Assembly (NCBI GenBank): GCA_030247885.1
Contig: JAPDRO010000006.1
Coordinates: 62,001 to 126,000 of the forward strand
Direction: 5' to 3'
DNA: 64,000 nt
Origin: Taxawa tesnikishii (nom. ined.)
Lineage: Eukaryota; Ascomycota; Dothideomycetes; Dothideales
The notes beneath the pieces are model-generated. The model worked only from the letters and a program-made list of their open reading frames with translations. It was not told the origin of the DNA and made no database searches. Both the position numbers and the translations under genes were made by a program. Every line of letters starts with the position of its first letter. The first letter of the stretch is position 1. Positions 22,800 to 33,573 of this stretch are shown in pieces.

Positions 22800-24003
22800 T
22801 CAGGAGTGGGCGCACTTTCTCGGACTGGCACCGGTCGCTCCCGTAGCCTTGCGCTTGCCAATACCGCTGACCGCTGGATCAGCGTTGCTGCTCTCCATCG
22901 ACCAAGGCCCGGACCTGTATCTCTGCGCAGCCTTGCCAGCCTTCCACTCCTTAAGAGCCTTCTGAACAGCTTCATCGGTGACCCCTGGCAGCGGCCACTG
23001 GTCCGGGACATCATGTCGCACAGGCTCCTTACTCTCAGGGAAAACCCACCTTCCAGCTTTTTGAAGGAGGCCTTCTTTCTGCTGCTGGCCTATTATCCAT
23101 CAGTAAAGCCTCTTGCTATGTGTGAATTGATAGTGAGGAGCAGGGGAACACACCTCGCTTCAAATCCTCATCTATCTGAGCGCTCAGATACCTCTCCATG
23201 AACGGCGTCTCGCCGAAAGGGAATGCCTTGGGCATCCTGCGCCACCAGATCTCGGGCCGTGGCATCGGCTCCCAGAATGAATCCTTCAACAAGGAGTTGT
23301 CAGTTGCGCTCTCACCGTCCGTCGTCGGGAGAGCAAAATCCGGGTGCGGCTTTGATTTCTTGGATGGGCGTCCGACGTCCTTCACCCGCGACTTGGATCT
23401 CGATTTGGTGGAAGAAGCAGCCTTTGCTCTAGGGGGAGACTTCGCGCTTCCCTTGCTCGTAGCAGTAGGACTTGGGGAGGGATAAGGCTGCTTAGTCCTC
23501 GTCTTGCTTTGAGATGCAGCTGCTTCCGCTGGGTCGCGCGCGCGGGCCTTCTCCGCAACATCCGCACAGTTCCTGAGTCCAGGGTGCCGCCCTGGCACAA
23601 TCCGACCAAGACCGCCTGAATCTCCGTGAGAGTGTCTGGGCGCGGCAGCAAACTCGAATGCCTTAGCTCTCCTCTCCTCAGCCGACTCTGGGTCCTTGCG
23701 TGGCCTTCCCGGGCCTCTCTTTGTCGGACTCCTGATCCTCTCCGACGGCCCAGCGTCGCTCTCGACAACCGGGTTCCTTTTCGCTGGGCTCTGGCTTCGA
23801 GCGGGTCTGCCTCTCTTGGCAGGACTTTCTGAGAAGCCTCCGACGCCACCACTGTCGACTGGGTTCCGTTTGGCAGGACTTCGGCTACGGGCAGATCTGC
23901 TTTGGCTTCGAGCTCTGCTTTGACTCCGGTCGCGTGTTGGTTTAGTGGTTCCCTCTGACCGCTGCGGCTCTTCTGCCGCCTTGACTTTCCGCTCTCTAGC
24001 CAT
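22800..24003 (-). CDS. AT-hook/RS-rich conserved fungal protein, function unknown
   Basis: Exons 24003-23154 and 23089-22800, with a 64-nt intron (GTGTGT...ATAG). Spliced length 1140 nt, 379 aa, no frame break. The first half is low-complexity Ser/Arg/Pro/Lys with repeated SPAKR units and an AT-hook-like core (KRGPGRPRKD), suggesting DNA binding and a nuclear site. The second half is an ordered acidic/aromatic block (SFWEPMPRPEIWWRRMPKAF, then GRWVFPESKEPVRHDVP) running across the intron, which looks like a conserved domain of unknown function. It converges on the MFS gene with only about 150 nt between stops. Confidence 0.72.
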
Positions 24004-24873
24004 GGCTTGAGTCTGTTGAAGTGTGCTGCGGTACTGCAGGTCTTCTGCCGTAGATGCGATGGGGGACCGGCCGGTGTATGTTCTGAGGATGTGCCGTTGT
24101 TTCCTGAGGCGTCTTTGGATCGACGTTCCTCAGTTGCACCGCTGCAGTATCCTGAATGACAAAGGGAAAGGATATCGCAGGTTGATGTTTTTGTTTACAT
24201 GAAAGTAAATATGTTAAGCAAAATCATGTTGAGGAGCAAACCAATGGAATGTTGTACAAACAAGGTGCGGACAGTGGCCGTCATTCCTGATATGCATGCA
24301 AGGAGTCGATACATTCCGGACCGTCGTGACTGGAAGACTTATCGCTTTTCGTGATGACCATAGAGATCCGCTACAGGGGAAGAGAGACAGCCAGGAATTG
24401 GAGTATTGAGTCGTGATATTGTGCATCGCACACTAGATACAAGAGAGTCCTCTTCAGATGTACTTCACCCCTGTCGACGTATGGAAACGAGATTCATCAT
24501 GTGCCGATAGGTGATAAGAGATGCGCGGCCGAGTCGATATCAAAAACAGCAAAAAGAAAAGCACAAAACTGTGCTGTAATCCAGTCGTGACAATTGGTAT
24601 CCCAAACAATAAAGCAAGCATTCACCCTTGTTGATAACGCCTTCCCGGGGAAGAATAATTTCCCAAGTCGTGGTATGGTACGCATGGTGTTTCTGGTTGG
24701 CGGCCTGCCCCAAAAACCAACATCTTCAATCCCCAGATTCGCCGACTTTAGTGCTGACTTCGCGCCATAGCCCCACCGAAACAAGGCGATCCAAATCCTT
24801 CAGCCTCGCGAGAAGTAAGGTTCTTAACTCCCCTCTCCGCCCCCTTTCTCTTCTCTTTCTCACGTCTTCCCGA
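24004..24873. other. Intergenic, no gene seen
   Basis: About 0.9 kb between two minus-strand genes. It carries the promoter of the AT-hook gene. The open frames here are short and unsupported. Confidence 0.4.
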
Positions 24874-25792
24874 TCATGATTCGATCTCCAACAACTGTTT
24901 CAGCACTTGAATCTCCGCATGGCCTCTGTAATTCTTCATGCGATGGCACCAGATGACCTGGCCGTTCTGGAAAAGGAATTCACCACCGATCTGCAGCCAG
25001 TTGCCGCCCTTGAATTTCTTCATGCCTCTGGTCTTGGACACCTGACGGATCTGCTCGAGCAACCAAGCGGGCGGGCTGATCTCTTTCATGTATTCCGGCC
25101 TCTTGCTACCGATGTCTAACGACCAGGACATTCCCAAGCGCTTGAAGAGCTTGCGCGACGGGTCTGCGAAGATCGGGAACGGACATTCTGTCACGGCCTT
25201 GTAGTGCGGGATAAGCGCTGGCGAACCACAGCCGATCACGATGATGGAGGTCGGTACGGGCATGGTGTAGTACATCTGCATTGTGATTTCTTGCGATAAA
25301 GCTTTTAAATACGCTTGACAAGCCTGCAGGGGTCTCGGCGTTAGCAACGACGCGCATTCCGCCGCTCGCATAGGGAAAGGACAAGGGGATCGGACGTACT
25401 CCGCAGTAGAAGTGCCGGACGAAGAGAACAAGTTGTCTTTCGCCAATGGCTGTGACTCCGGATATGAAACTCTTGAACGGTCGCGAATTGCCGGTGGCGT
25501 CGTAGATGGGAACATCGCCGGCATCTTCAATGACTGCGGGTGAGGGTGTGTCATCTGAGACGTAGAGGTCCTCGCGGAATCGTGAGAACCAGTCGTCGGC
25601 GTCGAATGTGCAGGAGTGTTCATAAGAGGCAACAGAAGGGGGCGCGGTGGAGGGCGGTGTTGTCCCTGACTGAGCACTGGTGGCGTCTTCTTCAGACAGA
25701 CGAGGGTGGCTGGCACGCGAGGAGGTGGGAGATGGCAGCTTGGGCGGGTATTTGGGCGTCGAGGGCGACACGGGCGACCAGTCAATAGCCAT
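24874..25792 (-). CDS. PRXL2/AhpC-TSA-like thioredoxin-fold redox protein
   Basis: Exons 25792-25400 and 25323-24874 with a 76-nt intron; 843 nt, 280 aa, no frame break. The N-terminal 85 residues are Ser/Pro/Thr-rich and disordered. Then a thioredoxin-fold domain begins (DVPIYDATGNSRPFKSFI) with the CxxC-type redox site FYCGACQAY split by the intron, and the downstream IVIGCGSPALIPHYK strand. This matches the peroxiredoxin-like PRXL2/AAED1 group (AhpC/TSA antioxidant enzyme family), thought to act in cytosolic redox control. The start at 25792 is chosen over upstream codons because the upstream extension is Arg/Ser-rich and not family-like. Confidence 0.82.
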
Positions 25793-27070
25793 GGCTGGGT
25801 GGATGAAGCGTGGCAGTCGCGCAGACGCGTATGGAATGTTCTCTGGTATGCAGATCTCGCAATAGCTTTGCTTCGAAGGCACGTTGGAGTCGCTAGGGCG
25901 ACAGTGGAACGAGTATTGGGATGGGAACAGTTGGAAAAGTCGGGGAGCGACTCGTGGAGAAACGGGCCCTCTTCTTTTGGTAGAGCGATAGGGTACGCCG
26001 CCAAGCCTTGTGACGCCACGCACGACCAAGACGCTTCGGCAGAGCCATCTGGACCGGTGCTAAAGCAAAACCAACCGCCGCGGGTCCGATGACGGCGCGT
26101 TCCACCTTCTACCACCATGCCTCTTCAGGCAGGGCCAGTCCAGGTACGGAAGCGCGCGCTTTCCGTGCTCGCTGCTGGATCGCGCACCTTCAAGCTGGGG
26201 TTCGCACCAGTCGCGTTCAAGTAGGCCTCGCTACGCTGCTACCCTCGGGACTACCGTTTCTTAGCAATCCGTCTCCTAGCCCGCCCGCGTCTCTTCAGCG
26301 TCCCACATGTGCGTATATATCCAGCAGCTAACCATCCCCTGAACCCTCGATTTCAAATCAACAAGGGAACGTCAAACACATACGTACGCCCATGGCCGCT
26401 CTCCCGCTCATGCGCCGATCAAGGGAAGTCGATCTCTATAGCTACGCAATCATGCGTATCAAAACCAAATCCCGACTCGTGACTCTTCCCAACTTCAAAG
26501 TGCCCTGTATGACCATCGCTGTGTTGCTTCTGCGTTGCGACTGTGCGCACAAAAACATGCCCACTCCTGTCCTACAGGGGTGCATCCCTACACAGTTGCG
26601 CAATCTCCGGAGCCGCTGGGGTATTGCAACTGCGTTCATGCATAATTTCGATAGACCACCGGCAAAGCTATTGTATCTCGGACCGGCACGATTGAGATGC
26701 CGACCAGAGCGTCGGGCACTCCGCTGCTACGGGAGCCATGTGGCTTCCTTCAGCTGCTACACGCGTGCTCTCTACGTTCCGGCCTGACCGTGTGTGATTC
26801 CTTACGTCTCGTCCCTCGGTTTACTTTCTATTGGCGAACCCGGTGGGTTTAGCAAGTAAACGGGCTGTACTACCCAGAGTTTCCTCGTTGGAATACTCTC
26901 CCTTAAGCAAGACCTTCTTCCTTTATCCCGCGCTATATCGATCTGGCTAAATCCGCATATTGGAGCGTCAAGGCATGGCCCTTCATGATGATCTGGGGAC
27001 GCTGCTCTACTGTTGATGCTCAATATACCTTTGGTAGCTCTCGCGAATAGGCAGAACCCATTGCGATGAG

Positions 27071-27119
27071 AGTTAGTTGAAAGAGGGTTAATTGAAAGAG
27101 AGAGGGTTAGTTGAAAGAA
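27071..27119. repeat. Short direct repeat, three copies
   Basis: Three head-to-tail copies of a 15-18 nt unit close to GGTTAGTTGAAAGAG, differing by one or two bases. Confidence 0.7.
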
Positions 27120-27405
27120 TAATGGCAGGACATCGCTGGGGACGAAGTTGTGGATCTACGGTGATCCCTTCACCGACTGAATAGAGATCTATTGGTACGA
27201 TTAAGAGACCTGATGAACGGAGGGCTTTTGCCAGTGAGAGTGGAATGCTGTTTGTAGTGACTACGCCGCCATATGACCAGGATCACGAGCACTGGAGAGT
27301 GATATCTCTCGAACATGGACGAAATGGTGCCCACGGCTGCTTTACCATGTGAGGATGGCGGGCCGAAGCAACTATCGGTATCAAAAACGCTTGGCTCCAA
27401 GACAT

Positions 27406-27950
27406 CTAGGCCTGCAAGTACCCCATGCTCTGGTTCATCAGATCGGCGTGAAGATCGTGAAGATAGATGGCGTATGAGTCTCGGCAGCCCAAGTAAAGAA
27501 CGTCTGACATGAAACGCAGAGCGAATTGTTGTGCAGCATCACCCTTAGAATACAATCCGGAGCGCAATACATCGAATCGGATCCGTTCAAATTCTTCCCA
27601 CATCTCTGAAAGTATAGTAATCATCTGTATATGCTCAGCAAAAGTTGGAACTCGGCACTGCGGACTTTAGCCGGCGCTGAGTGATACCACACGAAGCATA
27701 GCGCTGCCAGTCGTCCTATACGCAGAGAAGATGGCAGTTGCAGGAACCGGCCAAGCCAATTCGGTATCCTTGAGACGACGTCCGGTATGCTCTTTGTATG
27801 TAGTTCATGGTGAAAGCTCTTCGAAGAACACGATGGGGTGATTGTGGAGGGATGGAGGGGCACTAGGGATGACGCGATCGCCGCCAAGGATTCTGTGTTT
27901 GAAGAATTCCTCTGAAATCAATAGAACTTGCCTCGTTAACCCAACAGCCA
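27406..27950 (-). pseudogene. Unassigned minus-strand coding-like frames
   Basis: Adjacent open frames on the minus strand have protein-like composition: one reads FFKHRILGGDRVIPSAP and stops, the next begins MITILSEMWEEFERIRFD and runs 72 residues to a stop at 27406. They lie in different frames and I could not find an intron pair that joins them. It may be a small gene with splice sites or missing bases I did not resolve, or a decayed gene. No family recognised. Confidence 0.25.
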
Positions 27951-28115
27951 CCTTCGGTAGCGTTTTGATTTATAACTGGTGAGCAGGCCCTGATTTCTCA
28001 TATTCGGGTTCTTTTTCAGAAGTTTTGTCCCTGCACAACAAATTCTAAAGCTCGACTTCCACAGTCCTATTTACCAACCTCTACCCCACCAAATAGCTCA
28101 CCTCTACCTCACAAA

Positions 28116-28928
28116 ATGTCTGCTGAAGGACGTCCTGAGCCTCTCCGCCTGGGTAGCACCGCTCCCAACTTCAAAGCTGAGACCACCGCCGGCCCAATCG
28201 ACTTCCACGAGTTCATTGGCGATAAATGGGTCATCCTTTTCTCTCACCCAGAGGACTACACTCCGGTCTGCACCACCGAGCTTGGTGCCTTCGCCAAGCT
28301 CGAGCCAGAGTTCACCAAGCGCGGCGTCAAGCTCATCGGTCTGTCTGCGAACACAATTGAGAGCCACGGCGGCTGGATCAAGGATATCGATGAGATCAGC
28401 GGTAGCCACTTGAAGTTCCCAATCATTGGTGACAAGGAGAGGAAGGTTGCTCTGGCCTACGACATGTGAGTGCGAGCCACGAGAGGGACAAGATGGCGCA
28501 TAGCAGCGGCTGACATGGGAAATGCAGGCTTGATCACCAGGATGCCACCAACGTCGACTCCAAAGGCATTGCTTTCACCATCCGCTCCGTCTTCATCATC
28601 GACCCAAAGAAGACCATCCGTACCATCCTTTCCTACCCTGCCTCGACCGGCCGCAACACCGCTGAGGTGCTGCGCATCGTCGATTCTCTCCAGACCGGTG
28701 ACAAGCACAGGGTCACTACTCCAATCAACTGGGTGCCAGGTGACGATGGTGAGTTGTAAAAACCGGATCAGTGCCAAGATGGCAACGGCTAACAGAAAGC
28801 GCGCAGTCATTGTCCACCCAAGCATCAAGACCGAGGAGGCCAGGAACATCTTCCCCAAGATGAACGTTGTCAAGCCATACCTCAGGTTCACTCCTCTGCC
28901 AAAGGAGGAGACCAGCGCCAACGTTTAA
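28116..28928 (+). CDS. 1-Cys peroxiredoxin (PRX6/Prx1 group)
   Basis: Exons 28116-28465, 28528-28748 and 28807-28928, with introns of 62 and 58 nt; 693 nt, 230 aa, no frame break. The peroxidatic Cys lies in HPEDYTPVCTTELG (residue about 50), and the long C-terminal arm (INWVPGDDVIVHPSIK, then YLRFTPLP) is that of the 1-Cys Prx6 group, homologous to yeast mitochondrial Prx1, which reduces peroxides using glutathione or thioredoxin. No obvious mitochondrial presequence at this start (MSAEGRPEPLRLG), so a cytosolic form is likely. Codon use is strongly C/G-ending, as in highly expressed genes. Confidence 0.93.
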
Positions 28929-30166
28929 ATATAGAACATAGATACCAGCGTTATACGCATATTAAGAAACTCAAATATACCCGTCGTATGCAGAAAACAC
29001 ATATTTCACCACAATACTTTGAACATCCGGATCCTTGCAGGCAGATGTGTAGCCAGAAGACACGGGCTGTGATGCTGCGGCAGCGCTCTAAGTGGTCACT
29101 GGCAACGAGTTCGAGGCTTCGATCTGTGATCGCTTCTACTAAGCCGTCTACAGTCGATAGTCGGCTTCTGCGTTCCAAAGACCGTCGCTCGAAACGATTA
29201 AATGCAGTTTGCCACCAAGTCGAGTTATGCTGTGCTCAAACGAAAACCTAATGTATTCAGCCAGAGGGCTGGGTGGGTTGTGCAGGGTTTGTGCCGTACC
29301 TCCTGGGCCGTCCTGCGAAGTAGTGCATGCGACCGCTTGTCATACCAGATGGACGGTGCTAGGGGCAACATCGATACTGCGGCACCTGTGAACGAACTGC
29401 ACTATGACGAGCCCAAATTGTGTCAAAGAAGCATGGGATTGATTTGAACGCTGTAAAGTACGCTAGATATTTAGAGTTGATGACAGATTAGTAACGCGGG
29501 GAGGCCAGTGAAGTCAGTTCCACTGGGCGTTCTGCACGCGGCAGATTGCGATCTCCTTGCAGGGGCGGGCAAACAATTCTACAGCCACTCCCACTAACCA
29601 CCTACTTTGCTTCTTTACTTTCTGTGGACGTGTTTAGAACAACCGAACAAACGACAAGGATACGGTTGCGGACTGTTCTCGAGCAGCGATTGTTCTTTTT
29701 TCATACGACCAACTACAAAAGTTACTGGGATTGAGGCTTATATGGTAGGTAGCATAAACAGATTGTTCGCTCGCAAGAAATGGGGGTTCGCACATTGGGC
29801 AAGAGACATGTTCGGAACTACTAGATGTGCTCCTTCGGAGAGCATTGAGGGGCAAAAGTGGATTGCGCAGGCTTGGACGGGATCTTGATACCGTCAGGGC
29901 CGGGAATTAATGGCAACATGCTTCACTACGACTCCGTTTGCTGCATCTTCCCGAAACCCAAGCACCTATCCGGCGCTGCGAGACCTTTGGAATCGGCTCA
30001 CAACTGTGAACAACCCACATCGGCTCTCTTTGTTTGATGCGTTTGTACGCTCCAGCTTTTGCCATGCTATGCCACTGCAACTTGGCCATGTTCGTTTCAC
30101 GCTGTTCCAGGCAGACCGGCACTCTTGAAACCGCAGGCCTGTTATATCAGGTACACAAGCGCTGAC
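28929..30166. other. Intergenic, no gene seen
   Basis: About 1.2 kb between two plus-strand genes; only short, mutually overlapping open frames. Should hold the promoter of the kelch-BTB gene. Confidence 0.45.
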
Positions 30167-33100
30167 ATGTCTTTCTCGCCAGTAAATCCGTCCAAACCGT
30201 CCAGAACAGAGCAAACCGAAGGACTTACCTCAACAGGACGATCGCTCAGTCTTCCCCATATCTTCAAAACCCGGTCATACAGGTCTCTTCGACAGGACTC
30301 CAAGATCGACAAGGGCGACGAGCAAAGTCCGTCTCGACGACAAAAGCATATCCCTATAATTATCACAGATTACACTTCTGCGCCTCCGGACAAAGACTTC
30401 TTCTGGATAGGCGAGTCGACCAACCCATCGCTCCGCGCAAAAGCGAGTAGTCGATCGTTTCTTGCCTCAGAGCTTTCTGCTCCGCCCCGTACAAGGTCGC
30501 CAGCATCAGACAAACGGGCTCGGCATGTCGAGATAGTCATACCGGAGTTTGCGCAACCATTTGCAAAGGAGACCGAGCCAGCATCAACAGATCGAGAATC
30601 GGAAATCGACTTCAAGGACCCGTTCATCGACGCATTTCCCACGCCTCCTGCAAATATGTCCAGAGCCAGCACGCTCGATTCTACAATTTCGGCTCCTTCG
30701 CCGACACAGTTGTCATCCAGACATGGTTCAGGCGCTCAATTGTCCAGCATGAACAGCAGCCAGACAAGTCTCGTTGGGAAAAACGGCTACGAATCCGCTT
30801 CCGAACATGAGTCTGGGTATGGCGGGCAACGCACAACCCCTCAGGCATTGCACTCCGCCTCGCCCTCTTTATCAAATTTGCACGGGGCTGGTCATTCTTC
30901 AAGCGGCAGCTCGAATCTTTCTGGACTTGTTTGCAACGTACATCGGACAACAGGCAAAGAACCTCATGCGCTCGTCGGTGCAAGTACTACAATACTCGGA
31001 GATAAGTTGTATGTGTTTGGAGGACGGAGGATCTCTAAATCCCGGCCGTCGCTCACATCGGATCTCTACGAACTTGACCTGCTACGACGACACTGGACGA
31101 AAATTGAGACGAAAGGCGATATGCCACCACCGAGGTATTTCCACAGCATGTGCTCTCTCGGGGACAACAAACTCGTGTGCTACGGTGGCATGTCCCCTGA
31201 AAACCCTCCGACATCATCAGGGCAATCTGGAGACTCACAAACACAAGATCCGCAAGTGAGCGTCATGTCCGATGTGCATATTTACGATGTCCCTACGCGG
31301 AGTTGGATGAGAGTGGCCGCTTCCGACTCTCCACAAGGACGCTACGCACACTGCGCCGCTATTCTGCCTTCATCTGCGACGTTTGCCTCTGCCAATGCGC
31401 CCATGTCTGCCATACAACATAATCCTGCAGGATCCAATCCCAACCAAGGGACTATTGGGATCAATTTGGATGGTACGGGAGGCGCGGAGATGATTGTTGT
31501 TGGCGGCCAGGACAGTGCCAACCACTATATCGAGCAAGTCAGCGTGTTCAACCTGCGTAGCCTCAAGTGGACTTCGACAAATCCCATGTCGGGAAGGAGT
31601 TGCGGTGCCTACCGAAGCGTGGTTACACCGCTTACTACTATGGATGCTGATGAGATTGGCGCTGCACGCAATGGAGAAACCAAACAATCATCTCAAGAAG
31701 GCGACGACGATGCCGACGCAAATCTGTCAGGTTCGCCAATGCTTATCTATTCGAACTACAATTTCCTTGACGTCAAGCTCGAACTGCAGGTCCGGCTGCC
31801 TGATGGTTCGTTGATCGAAAAGCCAATGCAAGGAAGCGTTTCCCCGCCCGGACTGCGTTTCCCTAGCGGAGGAATCATTGACAACAACTTTGTCGTCTCT
31901 GGCACCTTCCTGACTTCATCTAAGCAGGAGTTCGCACTCTGGGCCCTGGATTTGAGGACGTTGACGTGGGCTCGTATTGATACGGGAAGCAGTGTGTTCA
32001 GCCAAGGCAGCTGGAACAGAGGCGTTCTGTGGAATCGCAGAAACGCTTTTGTCATACTTGGTAACAGGAAACGGAGTCTTGTGGAAGACTACAACAATCG
32101 ACGCCTCAACTTCGCGAACATGTGCCTTGTCCAGCTTGAGGCATTCGGCTTGTACAACAACCCCAGGAGGGCTTCGCCAACTTCGGATTATATCTCAATG
32201 AGTGCTCCTCCGATACAACGGTTCAAAGAGACTGACGCTCCTGCTGGACGTCATCTCAGCCAAGCAGCGGAAGAGCTAGGTGCCTTCTCTCTTGGCTTGA
32301 GAGAGTTGACAGATATGGAGTTTCTATCGATGGATGGCGTACGGATACCTGTCAATTCACGTCTGATTGCTCGGCGATGGGGTCCAACTTTCAACGCGCT
32401 CCTTCAAGAGGGCGCTTCTTCGCTCGATGGAACGGATACAGCGACACTCAGACCAACCGCTGCTAGCCACCCCTCACGCAATTCTAGCATAACAATCACA
32501 CCAAGCGTCAGCACAGGGTACTCACAGAGCACCACCGTAACAGCGAACAGCTCCTCTTCATCAAAGACCTTCACCTCGATCAGTTCTCTATCCGAACCTC
32601 CCGACCCTCGCGCACAACCTCCAAACGCGAGGCCCCGTATCCTCTACCTCCCCACACGGGGCCAACACTGCAAGCTCTCTTGCATTACCTCTACACTTCC
32701 TCCTTGCCCAAAGCTCCATCACCGCTCGCGACACCGCAAATCTTCTGTTCACTGCTCCAACTCGCCCGACCATACAAGATCGACGGACTGCTCGAAGCCG
32801 TCATCGAGCGCCTGCACGAGAGCCTCGACGGGCGCAACGCCGCCGCAATATTCAACGCAGCAGCCATGGGCGCAGGTGGCGGCGACGGCATCGTCTTCGC
32901 CGCCGCAAACACGCACGTGCTCCCGCCGCGCACGTCGAGCATAGCCGGCCTGGAGGGCTTGATGCTCAACGGCTTCGGCCAGGGCCGTGGTGTGCTGAGG
33001 ATCGATACGGATGTGGCGAATGGACGGCTTACCAGGAATACGGTCAGGCCGACGGAGGCGTTGGAAGAGGAGGATGAGGTTCCGGATTCGGCGAGCACGA

Positions 33101-33308
33101 CGGGCAGTCTGCCGAGCATGTCCAGTAGGAGAGGGGCAGGGAGGATAGAGAGGTGTGGACGGGAGAGTGGAGTGCGGTGATTGGATTGCAGAAGAGGGGG
33201 TTGAGGGGATTGATGGAGGGCAGGAGGATCAGGGAGCGTGGGAGGAGTGATGGGGGTAGTGGGACGCAGGAGCCGGCGAGGGTGGGGTTGGGGTTGGGTA
33301 TTGCGTGA
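30167..33308 (+). CDS. Kelch-repeat plus BTB protein, RAL2-like layout
   Basis: Single exon. The start at 30167 (MSFSPVNPSK) is preferred to 30059, since the upstream 36 codons are not protein-like. The N-terminal 250 residues are Ser/Pro-rich. Kelch blades follow (GDKLYVFGGRRI, DNKLVCYGGMSP, AEMIVVGGQDS), then a BTB-type region (FLSMDGVRIPVNSRLIARRW ... SLLQLARPYKIDGLLEAVI). Fission yeast Ral2, a Ras1 activator, has kelch repeats and a BTB region in this order, so a role in Ras signalling or as a substrate adaptor is possible but not shown. Frame breaks at the C run 32650-32653 and near 33151-33154; length 3142 nt is two short of 1048 codons. After the second break the expected tail (VWTGEWSAVIGLQKRGLRG) continues to a stop at 33306-33308. 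Confidence 0.8.
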
Positions 33309-33573
33309 GGGTTCTCGCGTGTTGCGGTCCAGTCTGATGGGAGAGCTCTTAACGCTTTTGCCGAACCACTGTGTGGTTGTTGGTGTTTGTCAAGTAGTGC
33401 CTGGGAAAATGGGAATAGGGACAGTTTGGATATTTGCATGTGAAGTCGCGTTCCTGATGACGTAGTCGACGTCTATGAGACCAGTCAATCTGTACCCGAT
33501 CTATTTTCAACCCTCCACTAAACACTACCGCGTCAGCGATGCTTATTCGCATATACGCCTACGGCCAGCGGAT
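33309..33573. promoter_or_regulatory. Short tandem intergenic gap, RAD2 promoter
   Basis: Only 265 nt separate the kelch-BTB stop from the RAD2 start, so the RAD2 promoter and the upstream terminator must share it. No specific site recognised. Confidence 0.35.

Larger units (their letters stand above)
25793..28115. other. Long intergenic stretch with possible gene remnant
   Basis: About 2.3 kb between divergent redox genes (PRXL2 on minus, peroxiredoxin on plus). The left part contains the PRXL2 promoter, the right part the peroxiredoxin promoter. Apart from the uncertain minus-strand frames at 27406-27950 and a short direct repeat at 27071-27119, I see nothing. Confidence 0.45.

Noticed and set aside
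25400-26118. Extension of the PRXL2 open frames upstream of 25792
   Set aside because: Arg/Ser/Pro-rich, not family-like, and crosses the likely promoter; the start at 25792 fits the gene better.
26392-26787. 131-codon plus-strand frame
   Set aside because: Many Arg/Cys/Leu residues, no domain, and no neighbouring exon; probably chance in a long intergenic region.
30059-30166. Earlier start for the kelch-BTB gene
   Set aside because: Adds 36 codons with Cys/Trp/Pro text unlike the Ser-rich N-terminus of the family; ATG at 30167 has better context.
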